Shown here piece after piece: positions 52,257 to 60,603 of a DNA stretch of 64,000 nt. Where the stretch lies: contig CABIWJ010000008.1 of NCBI GenBank assembly GCA_902362455.1, positions 62,001 to 126,000 on the forward strand, in the 5' to 3' direction. A program made the position numbers and the translations under genes. How positions within the stretch are numbered: position 1 is the stretch's first letter; each line of letters opens with the position of its first letter. A model generated the notes under the pieces. It saw nothing but the letters and a program-made list of their open reading frames with translations, ran no database searches and had not been told where the DNA came from. This stretch comes from Eubacteriaceae bacterium. GTDB lineage: Bacteria; Bacillota; Clostridia; Lachnospirales; Lachnospiraceae.

Positions 52257-52286
52257 AAATAAGGAGGTCGAAAAACCTCCTTATTT
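52257..52286 (-). terminator. Intrinsic terminator between the secreted-protein gene and the ABC operon
   Basis: A perfect 12-bp stem (52257-52268 and 52275-52286; aaataaggaggt/acctccttattt) with a 6-base loop and T-rich tail on the minus strand, only 3 bases after the stop. It should give strong expression of the first gene and reduced readthrough into the lipoprotein-ABC genes. The stem also contains a GGAGG sequence. Confidence 0.85.
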
Positions 52287-52289
52287 ACA

Positions 52290-52730
52290 TTAACTATTTT
52301 GTTTTATTATGTATGTAAGGGCATCAGCTACACCTGTACTTGAAGATGTACTATTATATACAGTACATGTCACATAATACGAATATATCGTATCTGATAT
52401 TCTTACTACGCCACCTGAACTTATATCCTTTCCACCTGCTATATTTCCATTATTATTGCTCCTTGCTCCATCTGCAACACCCTTTTTATATCTGGTCGTC
52501 GTAATCGTTATGTATCTGGAATTATTCGTATTATTTTTTGCTATTCCATATACCGAAGCTTTATCAACACGAGCACTCAAACTGCTGTAGGAACCTGGTA
52601 AATTTACCGATGTTGTTCCCGAAACCGCTACTAATACATCACTTGTTTTCGTTGCTGCTATGCATATTGTAGACTGTATAAATAACGCAATTAACAACAT
52701 GCCAGCAAAAATTCTCTTTCTCTTAATCAT
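52290..52730 (-). CDS. Small secreted protein of unknown function
   Basis: 146 residues with a clear signal peptide (RKRIFAGMLLIALFIQSTICIA, cut after CIA). The mature protein, about 120 residues, is rich in Ser, Thr, Asn, Gly and Tyr, has one Cys, and shows strong beta-strand character (SRYITITTTRYKKG, YSYYVTCTVYN). I do not recognise it; it is not a sortase substrate and has no obvious enzymatic motif. AGGAGG lies before the ATG. Placement upstream of a lipoprotein and MacB-like ABC transporter, with a promoter flanked by repeated octamers and its own terminator, recalls bacteriocin-type systems, but this is inference. Confidence 0.6.
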   Translation of the reverse strand: MIKRKRIFAGMLLIALFIQSTICIAATKTSDVLVAVSGTTSVNLPGSYSSLSARVDKASVYGIAKNNTNNSRYITITTTRYKKGVADGARSNNNGNIAGGKDISSGGVVRISDTIYSYYVTCTVYNSTSSSTGVADALTYIIKQNS

Positions 52731-52820
52731 CTTGTATTCCTCCTTGTATCCCGATTAATATTTACCACTCAAATATACCTCTTAATAGCTATTTTTATTT
52801 ATTCATTTAAGTGATAATTA

Positions 52821-52849
52821 ATTTTAACATTCGACATTTTTTACGTCAA
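52821..52849 (-). promoter_or_regulatory. Promoter of the secreted-protein gene
   Basis: On the minus strand TTGACG (52844-52849) and TAAAAT (52821-52826) are 17 bases apart, with a 75-base leader downstream. It is flanked by three copies of an octamer. Confidence 0.6.
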
Positions 52850-52876
52850 GTATAACTTTTCGACATTTTTCGACAT
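52830..52876. repeat. Three perfect ATGTCGAA octamers around the secreted-protein promoter
   Basis: ATGTCGAA (minus strand; TTCGACAT on plus) occurs at 52830-52837, 52859-52866 and 52869-52876, starts 29 and 10 bases apart, about three and one helical turns. One copy lies in the -10/-35 spacer, two lie upstream of -35. The arrangement suggests a DNA-binding protein acting on the same face. Confidence 0.65.
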
Positions 52877-52887
52877 ACTATATTTTA

Positions 52888-53067
52888 CTATTTATCCCGT
52901 AATCCTCTCGTATTTCTTTCAACTGTAGTTCGTGGCAGCATAACCTGGTGTCCACACCCTATGCACTTTAATCTGAAATCTGCCCCCACACGAAGTATTT
53001 CCCATTCGTAGCTTCCACAAGGATGCTTCTTCTTTAGTTTCACAATTTGTCCAACATCATATTGCAT
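52888..53067 (-). CDS. DUF951 (YyzM) family protein
   Basis: The reverse strand from ATG 53067 to the stop at 52888 encodes 59 residues, with the family pattern VGQIVKLKKKHPCGSYEW, VGADFRLKCIGCGHQVML and LPRTTVERNTRGL. The Cys residues (HPCG, CIGCGH) may bind zinc. The family is uniformly present in Firmicutes with unknown function. A GAAGGTG stretch precedes the ATG. It is next to the secreted-protein promoter but transcribed as a separate gene. Confidence 0.93.
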   Translation of the reverse strand: MQYDVGQIVKLKKKHPCGSYEWEILRVGADFRLKCIGCGHQVMLPRTTVERNTRGLRDK

Positions 53068-53216
53068 ATTATTTCACACCTTCTTTATAAATATTTTATC
53101 TTAAAGACGTAGGCAGGAATTTTAAAATCTAATTTAATTTCTGACACATAAGAATAATCCTTCTTTTAAGCCTTTTCTTTTACTACAACCTACATTAATT
53201 CAGGTCTTTTGTCAAT

Positions 53217-53260
53217 AAAAAAATACAGCATCGCAATATCTCTATTACAATGCTGTATTT
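53217..53260 (-). terminator. Terminator downstream of the X-heptad protein gene
   Basis: An 11-bp stem (aaatacagcat 53221-53231, atgctgtattt 53250-53260) followed on the minus strand by seven or more T. It lies 124 bases past the X-heptad stop at 53384 and closes the MMPL operon. Confidence 0.82.
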
Positions 53261-53302
53261 ATCTATCTAATATAGTTTTTGTCCACCCATTTTATATAAT
53301 TT

Positions 53303-53336
53303 GTACTCTCAGAATCCATATGAATTCCGAGAGCAC
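53303..53336 (-). other. Hairpin in the 3' untranslated region of the X-heptad gene
   Basis: gtactctcagaatcc pairs with an almost complementary segment ending gagcac over about 15 bp with wobble pairs. With the 53217-53260 terminator it fills most of the 316-bp gap 53068-53383; otherwise I see nothing in that gap. It may stabilise the mRNA end. Confidence 0.5.
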
Positions 53337-53383
53337 ATATAATCTTACATAATATTACTTTGATTATATTTATATATTACTTT

Positions 53384-55666
53384 TTATTCTACGTTGATTC
53401 CATCTGTTTCGTAGATGAATTTTACACTTGTGCTTTTGCCTTCTACTGCATCTGAGTAAATATTGTAATCTTTAGCAAGATTTACAGTAGCTTTGATTCT
53501 TTCTGTAATTGTTGTCAAATCTCCGTTTACGAAGTCTGATACTTTACTGATTGCTTCGTCATTGAACTGTTTCATACCTGAGCTTAATGTCTCTGCTCCT
53601 GTCTGTAATTCACCTATTCCTGATGCTAACTGGTCTGTTCCTGATAAAAGTGTATTAACATCTTTAGCTGTTGGTTTTGTTCCCTCATATAACTGGTTTA
53701 CTGAAGTTGAAAGTAAGTTTGCACCATCATATAATGTTGATACACCAGGCTGTAACTGATTCTTAACTGCTCCATATAACTGGTTTACACCACTTGCTAA
53801 AGCTGCTGAACCATCTTTAACCTGTACTGAACCTGCCTGTAATTTACCAATTCCTGCTACTAACTGTGACATTGAACTATTTAACTGGGCTGTTCCCTGT
53901 ACTAATGTGTTGCCTTGTGTCTTAAACTCACTAAGTCCATTCTGTAATGTTGATAAACCATTTGATACACCGCTTGCACCATCTGATACAGATTTTGCGC
54001 CCTGTGTAAGTTTAGTCAACTGTGTATTCATTGATTCCGGATTCATGCTCTGAAGCATTGTCTTAAGTGCTGTATTAGCACCTGTTAGCTGCTGAATCTG
54101 TGCATTATACACAGCTATTTCCTGTGCTGTCAGATCTGCTCCTGTCTGTGGATTCTTACCACCACGTATTACTGCGTTTAACTGTGCAATACTCTTTTCA
54201 TTATTAGAAATGCTGGTATTAATTGTCTGAATCATTGTAGTTAACTGTGATACTAATTCGTTAACACCATCTGATACCTGTTTTGAGCCATCTGCTACTG
54301 CCTGTGAACCGTTTTTAAGTCCATAGTTTACATTTCCATTTGCATCCTTCTGGTCATCAAAACCTGCTAACATTTTATCTACATACGAGAATAATGTGTT
54401 TGAACCTGTTGCAATATTATTAACTGCACCTGTTACAGTGTTGTTATCTGTGCTTCCAACTGTACCTACGCTATTAGCAAGGTCATTTAATCCATTGCTG
54501 AGTTCTGCTGAACCCTGTGCTAACTGGTTAGCTCCTGATACTGCACCGTTATCACCTTCCATAGCTCCAACAATCTGTCCGACACCATCTGAAATCTGTT
54601 TTGTTCCGTCTACAAATGATGGAACTTTTTCATTTAATAATCCGATGTTTGAATTAACTGTATTAACATAAGTTTTAATACCTGTGCTGTATGTTCCAAA
54701 GCTATTCTTTAATGTCTTAAGTCCCTCATTTAATTTTGAAGAACCTGTCTGTAATGCATCTGTAGATTCTACTAATTTCTTAACAACATCTTTTAAATCA
54801 TCTACTGCTGTTACACTGTCTACATCTACTGCTGAGATTAAATCTGCGCTTCCCATTGTAAGTGTTAAAGCTAATGAGAAATCTTCTACATCGGCTGTTA
54901 CTTCAACTGTTTCAGGGAATTCTGTCTTGCTGTCACCTGTTATATCTGAAAGAGCAAGATTTGAATTCATTCCAGGAAAACCAAGTCCGACTACTACTAA
55001 TCTGTTACCATCTGAAATAACTTTTCCTGAATTAACTTCTACATTTCTGAATTTATTTCCATCAAGTATCATTCCTGAAATCATTGTAAATGGTACATAC
55101 ATCTCTGTCTTTTTACCATTAACAGTAATTTCCTTCTTCTGATTATTTGTATACTCAAATTTAATAGTTACTTTACCGCTTTTTCCAGCTATCTCTGATG
55201 GAGACATTTCCTTGCCGTCTAAGAGATATGTTACCTTAACATCTACAGGAAGCTGTTTATCTGTAGTTCCCTGATAATAGATATCTTCTCCGTTTGCATT
55301 CCATGTGATTGCTCCATCTTCTCCTGTTATATAATCGGCATCTGATTTTACATTTTCAATATCTTTTAAATCTGATTTATCTTCGAGTTTATCGCTGCCA
55401 TCTTTATTCTTTAACCAGTCACTTACAATTGTTTTATTTACATTTCCATTTGCATCTGTAAGTACATATACTGTTTCTTCTTTGTCTTCTCCGACTTCAT
55501 TGAATTTGACATTGCTTTCAATTGTATTCTGAATTGTCTTAGCATCTTTACTTGTATCAGCAGATGCAACCTTTTCATTTCCGCTTAATGCTGAGTAGCT
55601 GATTCCTGCAATTGCAAGTAATGCTGCCAGTGATATTGATATAGTCTTTACTAGTTTCTTCTTCAT
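53384..55666 (-). CDS. Secreted YhgE/Pip-type X-heptad repeat protein
   Basis: A 760-residue protein with a signal peptide (KTISISLAALLAIAGISYSAL). The first 290 residues are beta-rich; about 300-720 consist of X-heptad repeats with the pattern G-x-x-x-L-x-x-G, for example GANQLAQGSAELSNGLNDL and GTAQLNSSMSQLVAGIGKL. These form long coiled coils outside the membrane. YhgE/Pip-like proteins act with ABC or RND exporters. It follows the MMPL gene by about 50 bases. No C-terminal transmembrane anchor is seen, so the protein may be held by its N-terminal helix or released. Confidence 0.82.
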   Translation of the reverse strand: MKKKLVKTISISLAALLAIAGISYSALSGNEKVASADTSKDAKTIQNTIESNVKFNEVGEDKEETVYVLTDANGNVNKTIVSDWLKNKDGSDKLEDKSDLKDIENVKSDADYITGEDGAITWNANGEDIYYQGTTDKQLPVDVKVTYLLDGKEMSPSEIAGKSGKVTIKFEYTNNQKKEITVNGKKTEMYVPFTMISGMILDGNKFRNVEVNSGKVISDGNRLVVVGLGFPGMNSNLALSDITGDSKTEFPETVEVTADVEDFSLALTLTMGSADLISAVDVDSVTAVDDLKDVVKKLVESTDALQTGSSKLNEGLKTLKNSFGTYSTGIKTYVNTVNSNIGLLNEKVPSFVDGTKQISDGVGQIVGAMEGDNGAVSGANQLAQGSAELSNGLNDLANSVGTVGSTDNNTVTGAVNNIATGSNTLFSYVDKMLAGFDDQKDANGNVNYGLKNGSQAVADGSKQVSDGVNELVSQLTTMIQTINTSISNNEKSIAQLNAVIRGGKNPQTGADLTAQEIAVYNAQIQQLTGANTALKTMLQSMNPESMNTQLTKLTQGAKSVSDGASGVSNGLSTLQNGLSEFKTQGNTLVQGTAQLNSSMSQLVAGIGKLQAGSVQVKDGSAALASGVNQLYGAVKNQLQPGVSTLYDGANLLSTSVNQLYEGTKPTAKDVNTLLSGTDQLASGIGELQTGAETLSSGMKQFNDEAISKVSDFVNGDLTTITERIKATVNLAKDYNIYSDAVEGKSTSVKFIYETDGINVE

Positions 55667-55716
55667 ATAGCATCGCTCCTTCTTAATATTGATAATATTT
55701 TTATTTGAATTATTGA

Positions 55717-57798
55717 TTAATTAGCTTTTTTTGGTTTGAAGCCCATACTTGTGTTGATTATAAGTTTATCAAATATCATGAACATTGCAGGTAATACTAA
55801 TACAACTACAAGGAAACTTATAATTGCACCTCTTGCCAACAATACACAAAGCGAACTAATCATATCTATGCTTGAATACATACCAACGCCGAATGTTGCT
55901 GCAAAGAAGCTCAGTGCACTGACAAATACTGACTGGATTGAACCATTAAGTGCTGATGTAATAGCTTCTTTCTTGCCTGCGCCATTATATCTTGCTTTCT
56001 TATATTTATTAGTCATAAGTATCGCATAATCGACTGTCGCACCTAACTGGATAGTACCAATTACGATTGAGGCAATGAACGGAAGCGTTGTTCCTGTGTA
56101 TGCCGGTATACCCATATTTATAAAGATTGCAAATTCGATTACTGCAACTAATATAACTGGTAACGAAATTGATTTAAGTACTACTGCAATGATTATAAAT
56201 ATAAGAACTATTGATACTGCACTAACTGTCTTAAAGTCCTTATCAGTTATATCAATAAGGTCTTTTGTACATGGTGCTTCACCGATAACCATTGCCTTAG
56301 TATCATATTTCTTAACTATGTTCTGTATCTCAGTTATCTGATTATTGACTTCATCTGAAGCTGTCTTATATTCAGATGCTACAAGTATTAATTTATATTT
56401 ACCATTATCAAGAATCTTCTTATACGTATCAGGTATTACTTCTTTTGGAACTGCCGGACCAACAAGATTATCAAGTCCTGCTGCCACTTTAACACCATCA
56501 ACTTCACTTATTGCATCTAACATTGCTGATGTATCTTTTGAAGACATATTACTGTCTGCAAGTATCATATGGGTTGCACCCATAGAGAAATCATCTTCAA
56601 GTTTCGAATTGGCTACAACACTCTCTAAATCTTTTGGAAGTGTTCCTGCTAAATCATAATAAACATTTGTATGTGTATATCCGTAAAGAGCTGGGATTAA
56701 AATTACTACGAATAATACAATGAAAAGACCATATTTCCTTGTAACAAAATTACCGATTTTATCCATATTAGGCATTAATGCCTTATGTTTTGTTTTCTGA
56801 ATCGCTTTATCAAATGTAAGTATCATTGCAGGAAGAATTGTTACACAGCCGATAACGCCGAATATAACACCTTTCGCCATAACAATACCTAAGTCTAAAC
56901 CTAATGTAAATGTCATAAAACACATTGCCACGAAACCTGCAACGGTTGTGATTGAACTACCAATTACAGAAACTATTGTATTTGATATTGCATGAGCCAT
57001 CGCTCTTTCTTTCTCATCAGGATACTTCTCTCTGTATTCCTGATAACTATGCCACAGGAATATTGAGTAGTCCAACGTTACTGCCAACTGTAAAACTGCC
57101 GCAAGTGCCTGTGTGATAAATGATATTTCACCAGCGATGAAGTTTGTTCCTAAGTTATATACAATTGCCATACCTATACTTAATAGGAAGAATACAGGTG
57201 CAAGGAACGAATCCATTGTAAGTGCTAATACGATAGCTGATAAACCTGCTGCTAAAACAACATACATTACAGCCTCTGTATTACATATCTTCTTGATATC
57301 AGCAATTGTTGCTGACATACCACTCTGAAAGCACTGATTCTTTGTTAACTTTCTGATTTTCTCAACACCGTCTAATGTTTCATCGGCTGATGTTGAAGTA
57401 TCAAATGTTGCTATAAGTAATGTGCTGCCTTTCTCATCATTATTAAATGCATTTCTTATCTTTTCAGGAATTACATCCATTGGAACTGATAAATCAGCTA
57501 ATGAATCGTACCATATTACATTATTAACATGGTCTACCCTTTTAATCTTTTCTTCAAGAGCCGCTACACCCTTTTTATCCATTCCTTCAACGACACATAT
57601 TGAAAATGCTCCTGTACCAAATTCATCAGTAAGTATTTCCTGACCTTTCATTGTGTCAATGTCGTCCGGAAGATATGAAAGTATATCGTAGTTAATACGG
57701 GTATTAATATAAGATATTGTAGCTGGTATCAACAGAAGAAAACTAAGAATTAAAATAGGAATTCTATACTTTACTATCTTCTTTCCAAGTTTTAACAT
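55717..57798 (-). CDS. MMPL/RND-family transporter
   Basis: A 693-residue membrane protein with two RND halves: an N-terminal helix, an extracellular loop, a five-helix bundle with DSFLAPVFFLLSIGMAI and VTLDYSIFLWHSYQEYREK, then a second copy with GTIQLGATVDYAILMTNKY. The GxxxDY pattern (VTLDYS and ATVDYA) is diagnostic of MMPL/HpnN-type exporters. It is likely to export lipids or peptides in concert with the X-heptad protein. GGAG precedes the ATG at 57798. A TetR gene is divergently transcribed. Confidence 0.92.
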   Translation of the reverse strand: MLKLGKKIVKYRIPILILSFLLLIPATISYINTRINYDILSYLPDDIDTMKGQEILTDEFGTGAFSICVVEGMDKKGVAALEEKIKRVDHVNNVIWYDSLADLSVPMDVIPEKIRNAFNNDEKGSTLLIATFDTSTSADETLDGVEKIRKLTKNQCFQSGMSATIADIKKICNTEAVMYVVLAAGLSAIVLALTMDSFLAPVFFLLSIGMAIVYNLGTNFIAGEISFITQALAAVLQLAVTLDYSIFLWHSYQEYREKYPDEKERAMAHAISNTIVSVIGSSITTVAGFVAMCFMTFTLGLDLGIVMAKGVIFGVIGCVTILPAMILTFDKAIQKTKHKALMPNMDKIGNFVTRKYGLFIVLFVVILIPALYGYTHTNVYYDLAGTLPKDLESVVANSKLEDDFSMGATHMILADSNMSSKDTSAMLDAISEVDGVKVAAGLDNLVGPAVPKEVIPDTYKKILDNGKYKLILVASEYKTASDEVNNQITEIQNIVKKYDTKAMVIGEAPCTKDLIDITDKDFKTVSAVSIVLIFIIIAVVLKSISLPVILVAVIEFAIFINMGIPAYTGTTLPFIASIVIGTIQLGATVDYAILMTNKYKKARYNGAGKKEAITSALNGSIQSVFVSALSFFAATFGVGMYSSIDMISSLCVLLARGAIISFLVVVLVLPAMFMIFDKLIINTSMGFKPKKAN

Positions 57799-57831
57799 GT
57801 TCCCACTCCTTTTTTGATTTTTATTTATTTA

Positions 57832-57861
57832 TTGACCATTGGTCATTTATTATGTTATAAT
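57832..57861 (+). promoter_or_regulatory. tetR promoter
   Basis: TTGACC (57832-57837) and TATAAT (57856-57861) are 18 bases apart on the plus strand; the -35 lies within operator copy 1. Confidence 0.65.
57833..57845. promoter_or_regulatory. TetR operator copy 1 (TGACCATTGGTCA)
   Basis: A 13-bp inverted repeat with TGACC/GGTCA arms overlapping the -35 (57832-57837) of the tetR promoter on plus. The partner copy is 43 bases away. Confidence 0.75.
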
Positions 57862-57889
57862 GTATAACACAAAAATGACTAACGGTCAA
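57861..57889 (-). promoter_or_regulatory. MMPL operon promoter
   Basis: On the minus strand TTGACC (57884-57889) and TATACA (57861-57866) are 17 bases apart; the -35 lies within operator copy 2. Confidence 0.65.
57876..57888. promoter_or_regulatory. TetR operator copy 2 (TGACTAACGGTCA)
   Basis: A 13-bp imperfect inverted repeat similar to copy 1, with centres 43 bases apart, overlapping the -35 of the MMPL promoter. Confidence 0.7.
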
Positions 57890-57996
57890 TACTTTATTTT
57901 AAAAATTTATTTGACTGTGTTTAGTTTTATAATTAAAATAGAACATAATTAAAAGAACTCCAAAATATTATGTTACTTTGGGAAAGGTATGATAGT

Positions 57997-58626
57997 ATGA
58001 GTAAATTAGAAACCAATAAGAAAAAGAAACGAGATTCTCTTTTAGATTCTGCATTTTCACTTTTTACATCAAAGGGAATTAATAAGACTTCCATTTCAGA
58101 TATAGCAGAGAAATCTGGTGTAGCAAAAGGAACTTTTTATTTGTATTTTAAAGACAAGTATGATTTACGAAACAGACTGATTGCTCACAAGGCGAGCCAG
58201 TTATTCCATAATGCCGATGAAGCTCTTGCCAAGTCAGGAATTACAGATCTTACCGAAGAAATTATCTTCATTGCAGATCATATAATTAATCAATTCTGTG
58301 AAGACAAGTCCCTTCTATTATTTATATCCAAAAATCTAAGTTGGGGAATATTCAAATCTTCACTTACAAATCCATCAACAGATGACGAAGTTGATTTCTA
58401 TGATATATACTCTAGAATTTTAGACAGAGCCGATTATAATCTTAAAGATCCTGAGATTATGCTTTTTATGATTATAGAACTTGCCAGTTCCACTTGCTAT
58501 AGTTCTATATTATATGAAGAACCAACATCGATTGATATATTAAAACCATATTTATATGATTCCATAAGGGGAATTATAAAGAGACATACCATTTCTAATC
58601 TCGAAGATACAGATATAAATGCATAA
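57997..58626 (+). CDS. TetR-family transcriptional regulator
   Basis: About 209 residues; the HTH lies in residues about 8-55 (TSISDIAEKSGVAKGTFYLYFKDKYDL), the TetR_N signature. The C-terminal part is a helical ligand domain. It is divergent from the MMPL/X-heptad operon, and its own and the MMPL promoter overlap TGAC-type palindromes, so it probably represses both. AAAGG precedes the ATG at 57997; an in-frame ATG at 57970 lacks an SD. Confidence 0.92.
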   Translation: MSKLETNKKKKRDSLLDSAFSLFTSKGINKTSISDIAEKSGVAKGTFYLYFKDKYDLRNRLIAHKASQLFHNADEALAKSGITDLTEEIIFIADHIINQFCEDKSLLLFISKNLSWGIFKSSLTNPSTDDEVDFYDIYSRILDRADYNLKDPEIMLFMIIELASSTCYSSILYEEPTSIDILKPYLYDSIRGIIKRHTISNLEDTDINA

Positions 58627-58716
58627 AATAAATTAGTTCTTTATTTATAAATACAGACACTGTTTGGATTATATATCTCTCTTAATCTAACAAATATACT
58701 AATAAGCATTTCATAC

Positions 58717-58768
58717 AAAAACCCACTATTGAATAAATACTTTTCAAATTACTCAATAGTGGGTTTTT
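58717..58768. terminator. Bidirectional terminator between tetR and the chemoreceptor
   Basis: A perfect 16-bp stem (58717-58732 and 58753-58768; core acccactattga) with A-run and T-run ends, between convergent genes. Confidence 0.88.
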
Positions 58769-58865
58769 ATTACTTAATTACTACTTAATTATTATTTTTG
58801 TTTGATTGATTAAATTATTTCATTTAATCAGCCATTATTTCAAACTTTATAATTATCATATTATG

Positions 58866-60290
58866 CTAAAATACGCTTATTTCTTTTGATGTAAGTTCCT
58901 CTGTAACAGATAATAATTTTTCGAATTCGTTAACAAGTTCTTCTGATATAGTTTCTGCCTCTAAATATTCTTCTTTTGCTTTATTCAACTCACCTGAATT
59001 TAATGCTTCGATAACCTTGCTTCCATATTTATGTAACTGTGTATGTTTAGATTCTATATCATTCCATCTCTCTATAATCTGTGGATTCTTAGGTTTTACT
59101 GAATAATAGAAATGTCCAAAACCGCACTTCTTCTCATTAGTCTGTAGTGGAACTGTCTCCTGCTTATCTATCATAGACTTTAATGCACCAATCCAGTTCT
59201 TATGTGCATCAATTGCTGCCTTAATTGATTCTTCGAAATTCTTATTATCAAGTTTATAGAATTCATCCTGAGTAAGTACCCCGATATCATCTCTTACTTC
59301 ATCTAATATATCTTCTACTTCAAATATCGGTTTAATTACATCCGATAATCCATCGCTAACATCTGCTAATACTCTTGATTCGCTTGATAATATATCAATC
59401 TGTTCATCAAGATTAGTCATCTGTGCCTCAACCTCATTTATCGAACTACTGATTTCCTGACTTGTTGCGGCAATTGTTGTTATTGATTCATTAATGTTAT
59501 TCAGGTTATTCTTATTAGATGTATTAATATCTAATACTGATTTAAGGCTTGTATTAATGCTCTCTAATGATTCTACTGTATTTTCTACACTCTTTGAACT
59601 CTTGCCTGAAGCCTCTGCGATATTCTCAACAAATGTTCCCATATTACCTGTTAAGACTTTCGTCTGTTCTGCTAACTGTCTGATTTCTTCAGCAACTACT
59701 GCGAAACCTCTACCATTCTCACCGGCTCTTGCAGCCTCTATTGATGCATTTAATGCAAGCAAATTAGTCTGTGCAGAAATCGAATTGATACCCTCGATAA
59801 CTTCATTCATATGTTGGATAACTTCTAACAATGTAGACATATCCTGCTTCATCTGACCTGACTGTTTGATTGCAGTTCCAGATAAATCCATAATTGTTTT
59901 AAGTTCTGTTTCACTATCACCGATGCCCTTAAGTATAAGGTTGCAATTTTCCGAAACATTTGTAATTGAATTAGTTAAGTCCTCATGTGCATTTGCCACA
60001 TCTCCTGCAACTGTCGTAGTTACTTCAGATGTCTTGCTTACATTAACTGCAAGATCTGATAACTCATAACTAATCTTCTTTAAATGATCTGCCTTACTAA
60101 CCAATGCCAAATCCAATGAGCTAATCTTCATTGTAGAAGATATTACATTCTTAACTATCTTTCCAAATCTTTCTCGTCCACCTTTGAGCCTGTTATACAT
60201 ATCAGCTAATTCAGGAGCAAGTTTTGATGTATCAACTTTTTCTAAGTGTGCAACTGCACTAATCATTTTTACGTGTACTTTATTTCCCAT
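58866..60290 (-). CDS. Soluble methyl-accepting chemotaxis protein with CZB domain
   Basis: A 474-residue chemoreceptor without transmembrane segments. Residues about 60-350 are coiled-coil with the signalling tip ([40 protein letters not shown]). The C-terminal CZB domain (about 365-474) contains the zinc-binding set: His in [10 protein letters not shown], Cys and His in [11 protein letters not shown], and two later His. Such cytosolic receptors sense zinc-linked or HOCl/pH signals in other bacteria. ATG at 60290, after GGAGGC, replaces a longer upstream start. It is a single gene with a promoter at 60360-60388. Confidence 0.92.
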   Translation of the reverse strand: MGNKVHVKMISAVAHLEKVDTSKLAPELADMYNRLKGGRERFGKIVKNVISSTMKISSLDLALVSKADHLKKISYELSDLAVNVSKTSEVTTTVAGDVANAHEDLTNSITNVSENCNLILKGIGDSETELKTIMDLSGTAIKQSGQMKQDMSTLLEVIQHMNEVIEGINSISAQTNLLALNASIEAARAGENGRGFAVVAEEIRQLAEQTKVLTGNMGTFVENIAEASGKSSKSVENTVESLESINTSLKSVLDINTSNKNNLNNINESITTIAATSQEISSSINEVEAQMTNLDEQIDILSSESRVLADVSDGLSDVIKPIFEVEDILDEVRDDIGVLTQDEFYKLDNKNFEESIKAAIDAHKNWIGALKSMIDKQETVPLQTNEKKCGFGHFYYSVKPKNPQIIERWNDIESKHTQLHKYGSKVIEALNSGELNKAKEEYLEAETISEELVNEFEKLLSVTEELTSKEISVF

Positions 60291-60359
60291 AATGTGCCTC
60301 CATCTATGCGTAATGCATTGCTTTTTATTTTTAGTAACAATTACATAAAATCTGCTAAT

Positions 60360-60388
60360 ATTATACAACATTTTGGTAATTTTAACAA
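60360..60388 (-). promoter_or_regulatory. Promoter of the CZB chemoreceptor gene
   Basis: On the minus strand TTGTTA (60383-60388) and TATAAT (60360-60365) are 17 bases apart. The -10 is perfect. Confidence 0.6.
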
Positions 60389-60603
60389 TATATCTTTTAA
60401 ATAAAAGTACTTCTTTTAAAATCTGCTCTTCCTAAATCCAGGGTATCACAACTAGAACTATATATATAAACTTTCATTAATTCTAGAGTAGTAATTTTTT
60501 TCTTTAAATTAGCAATTACTTCATTGAATTTATCGTTTCTTTACCATCTATTTTAAAATACAAATTTGAGTAAGTTAATAGTTATAGCCGGATTATTTAT
60601 TCA
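60389..60603. other. Gene-free AT-rich stretch
   Basis: The gap 60291-60603 (313 bases) holds the chemoreceptor leader and promoter and then AT-rich DNA. I see no supported ORF, strong stem or known RNA in this remaining part; there is no clear terminator for the 60604 gene. Confidence 0.5.

Noticed and set aside
52290..52730. Lactococcin 972 family bacteriocin
   Set aside because: Operon context is similar, but the protein is longer and I could not align it with what I recall of lactococcin 972, so no family was assigned.
54684..55142. 152-residue plus-strand open frame inside the X-heptad gene
   Set aside because: Produced by the repetitive codon pattern of the opposite strand; no SD or promoter.
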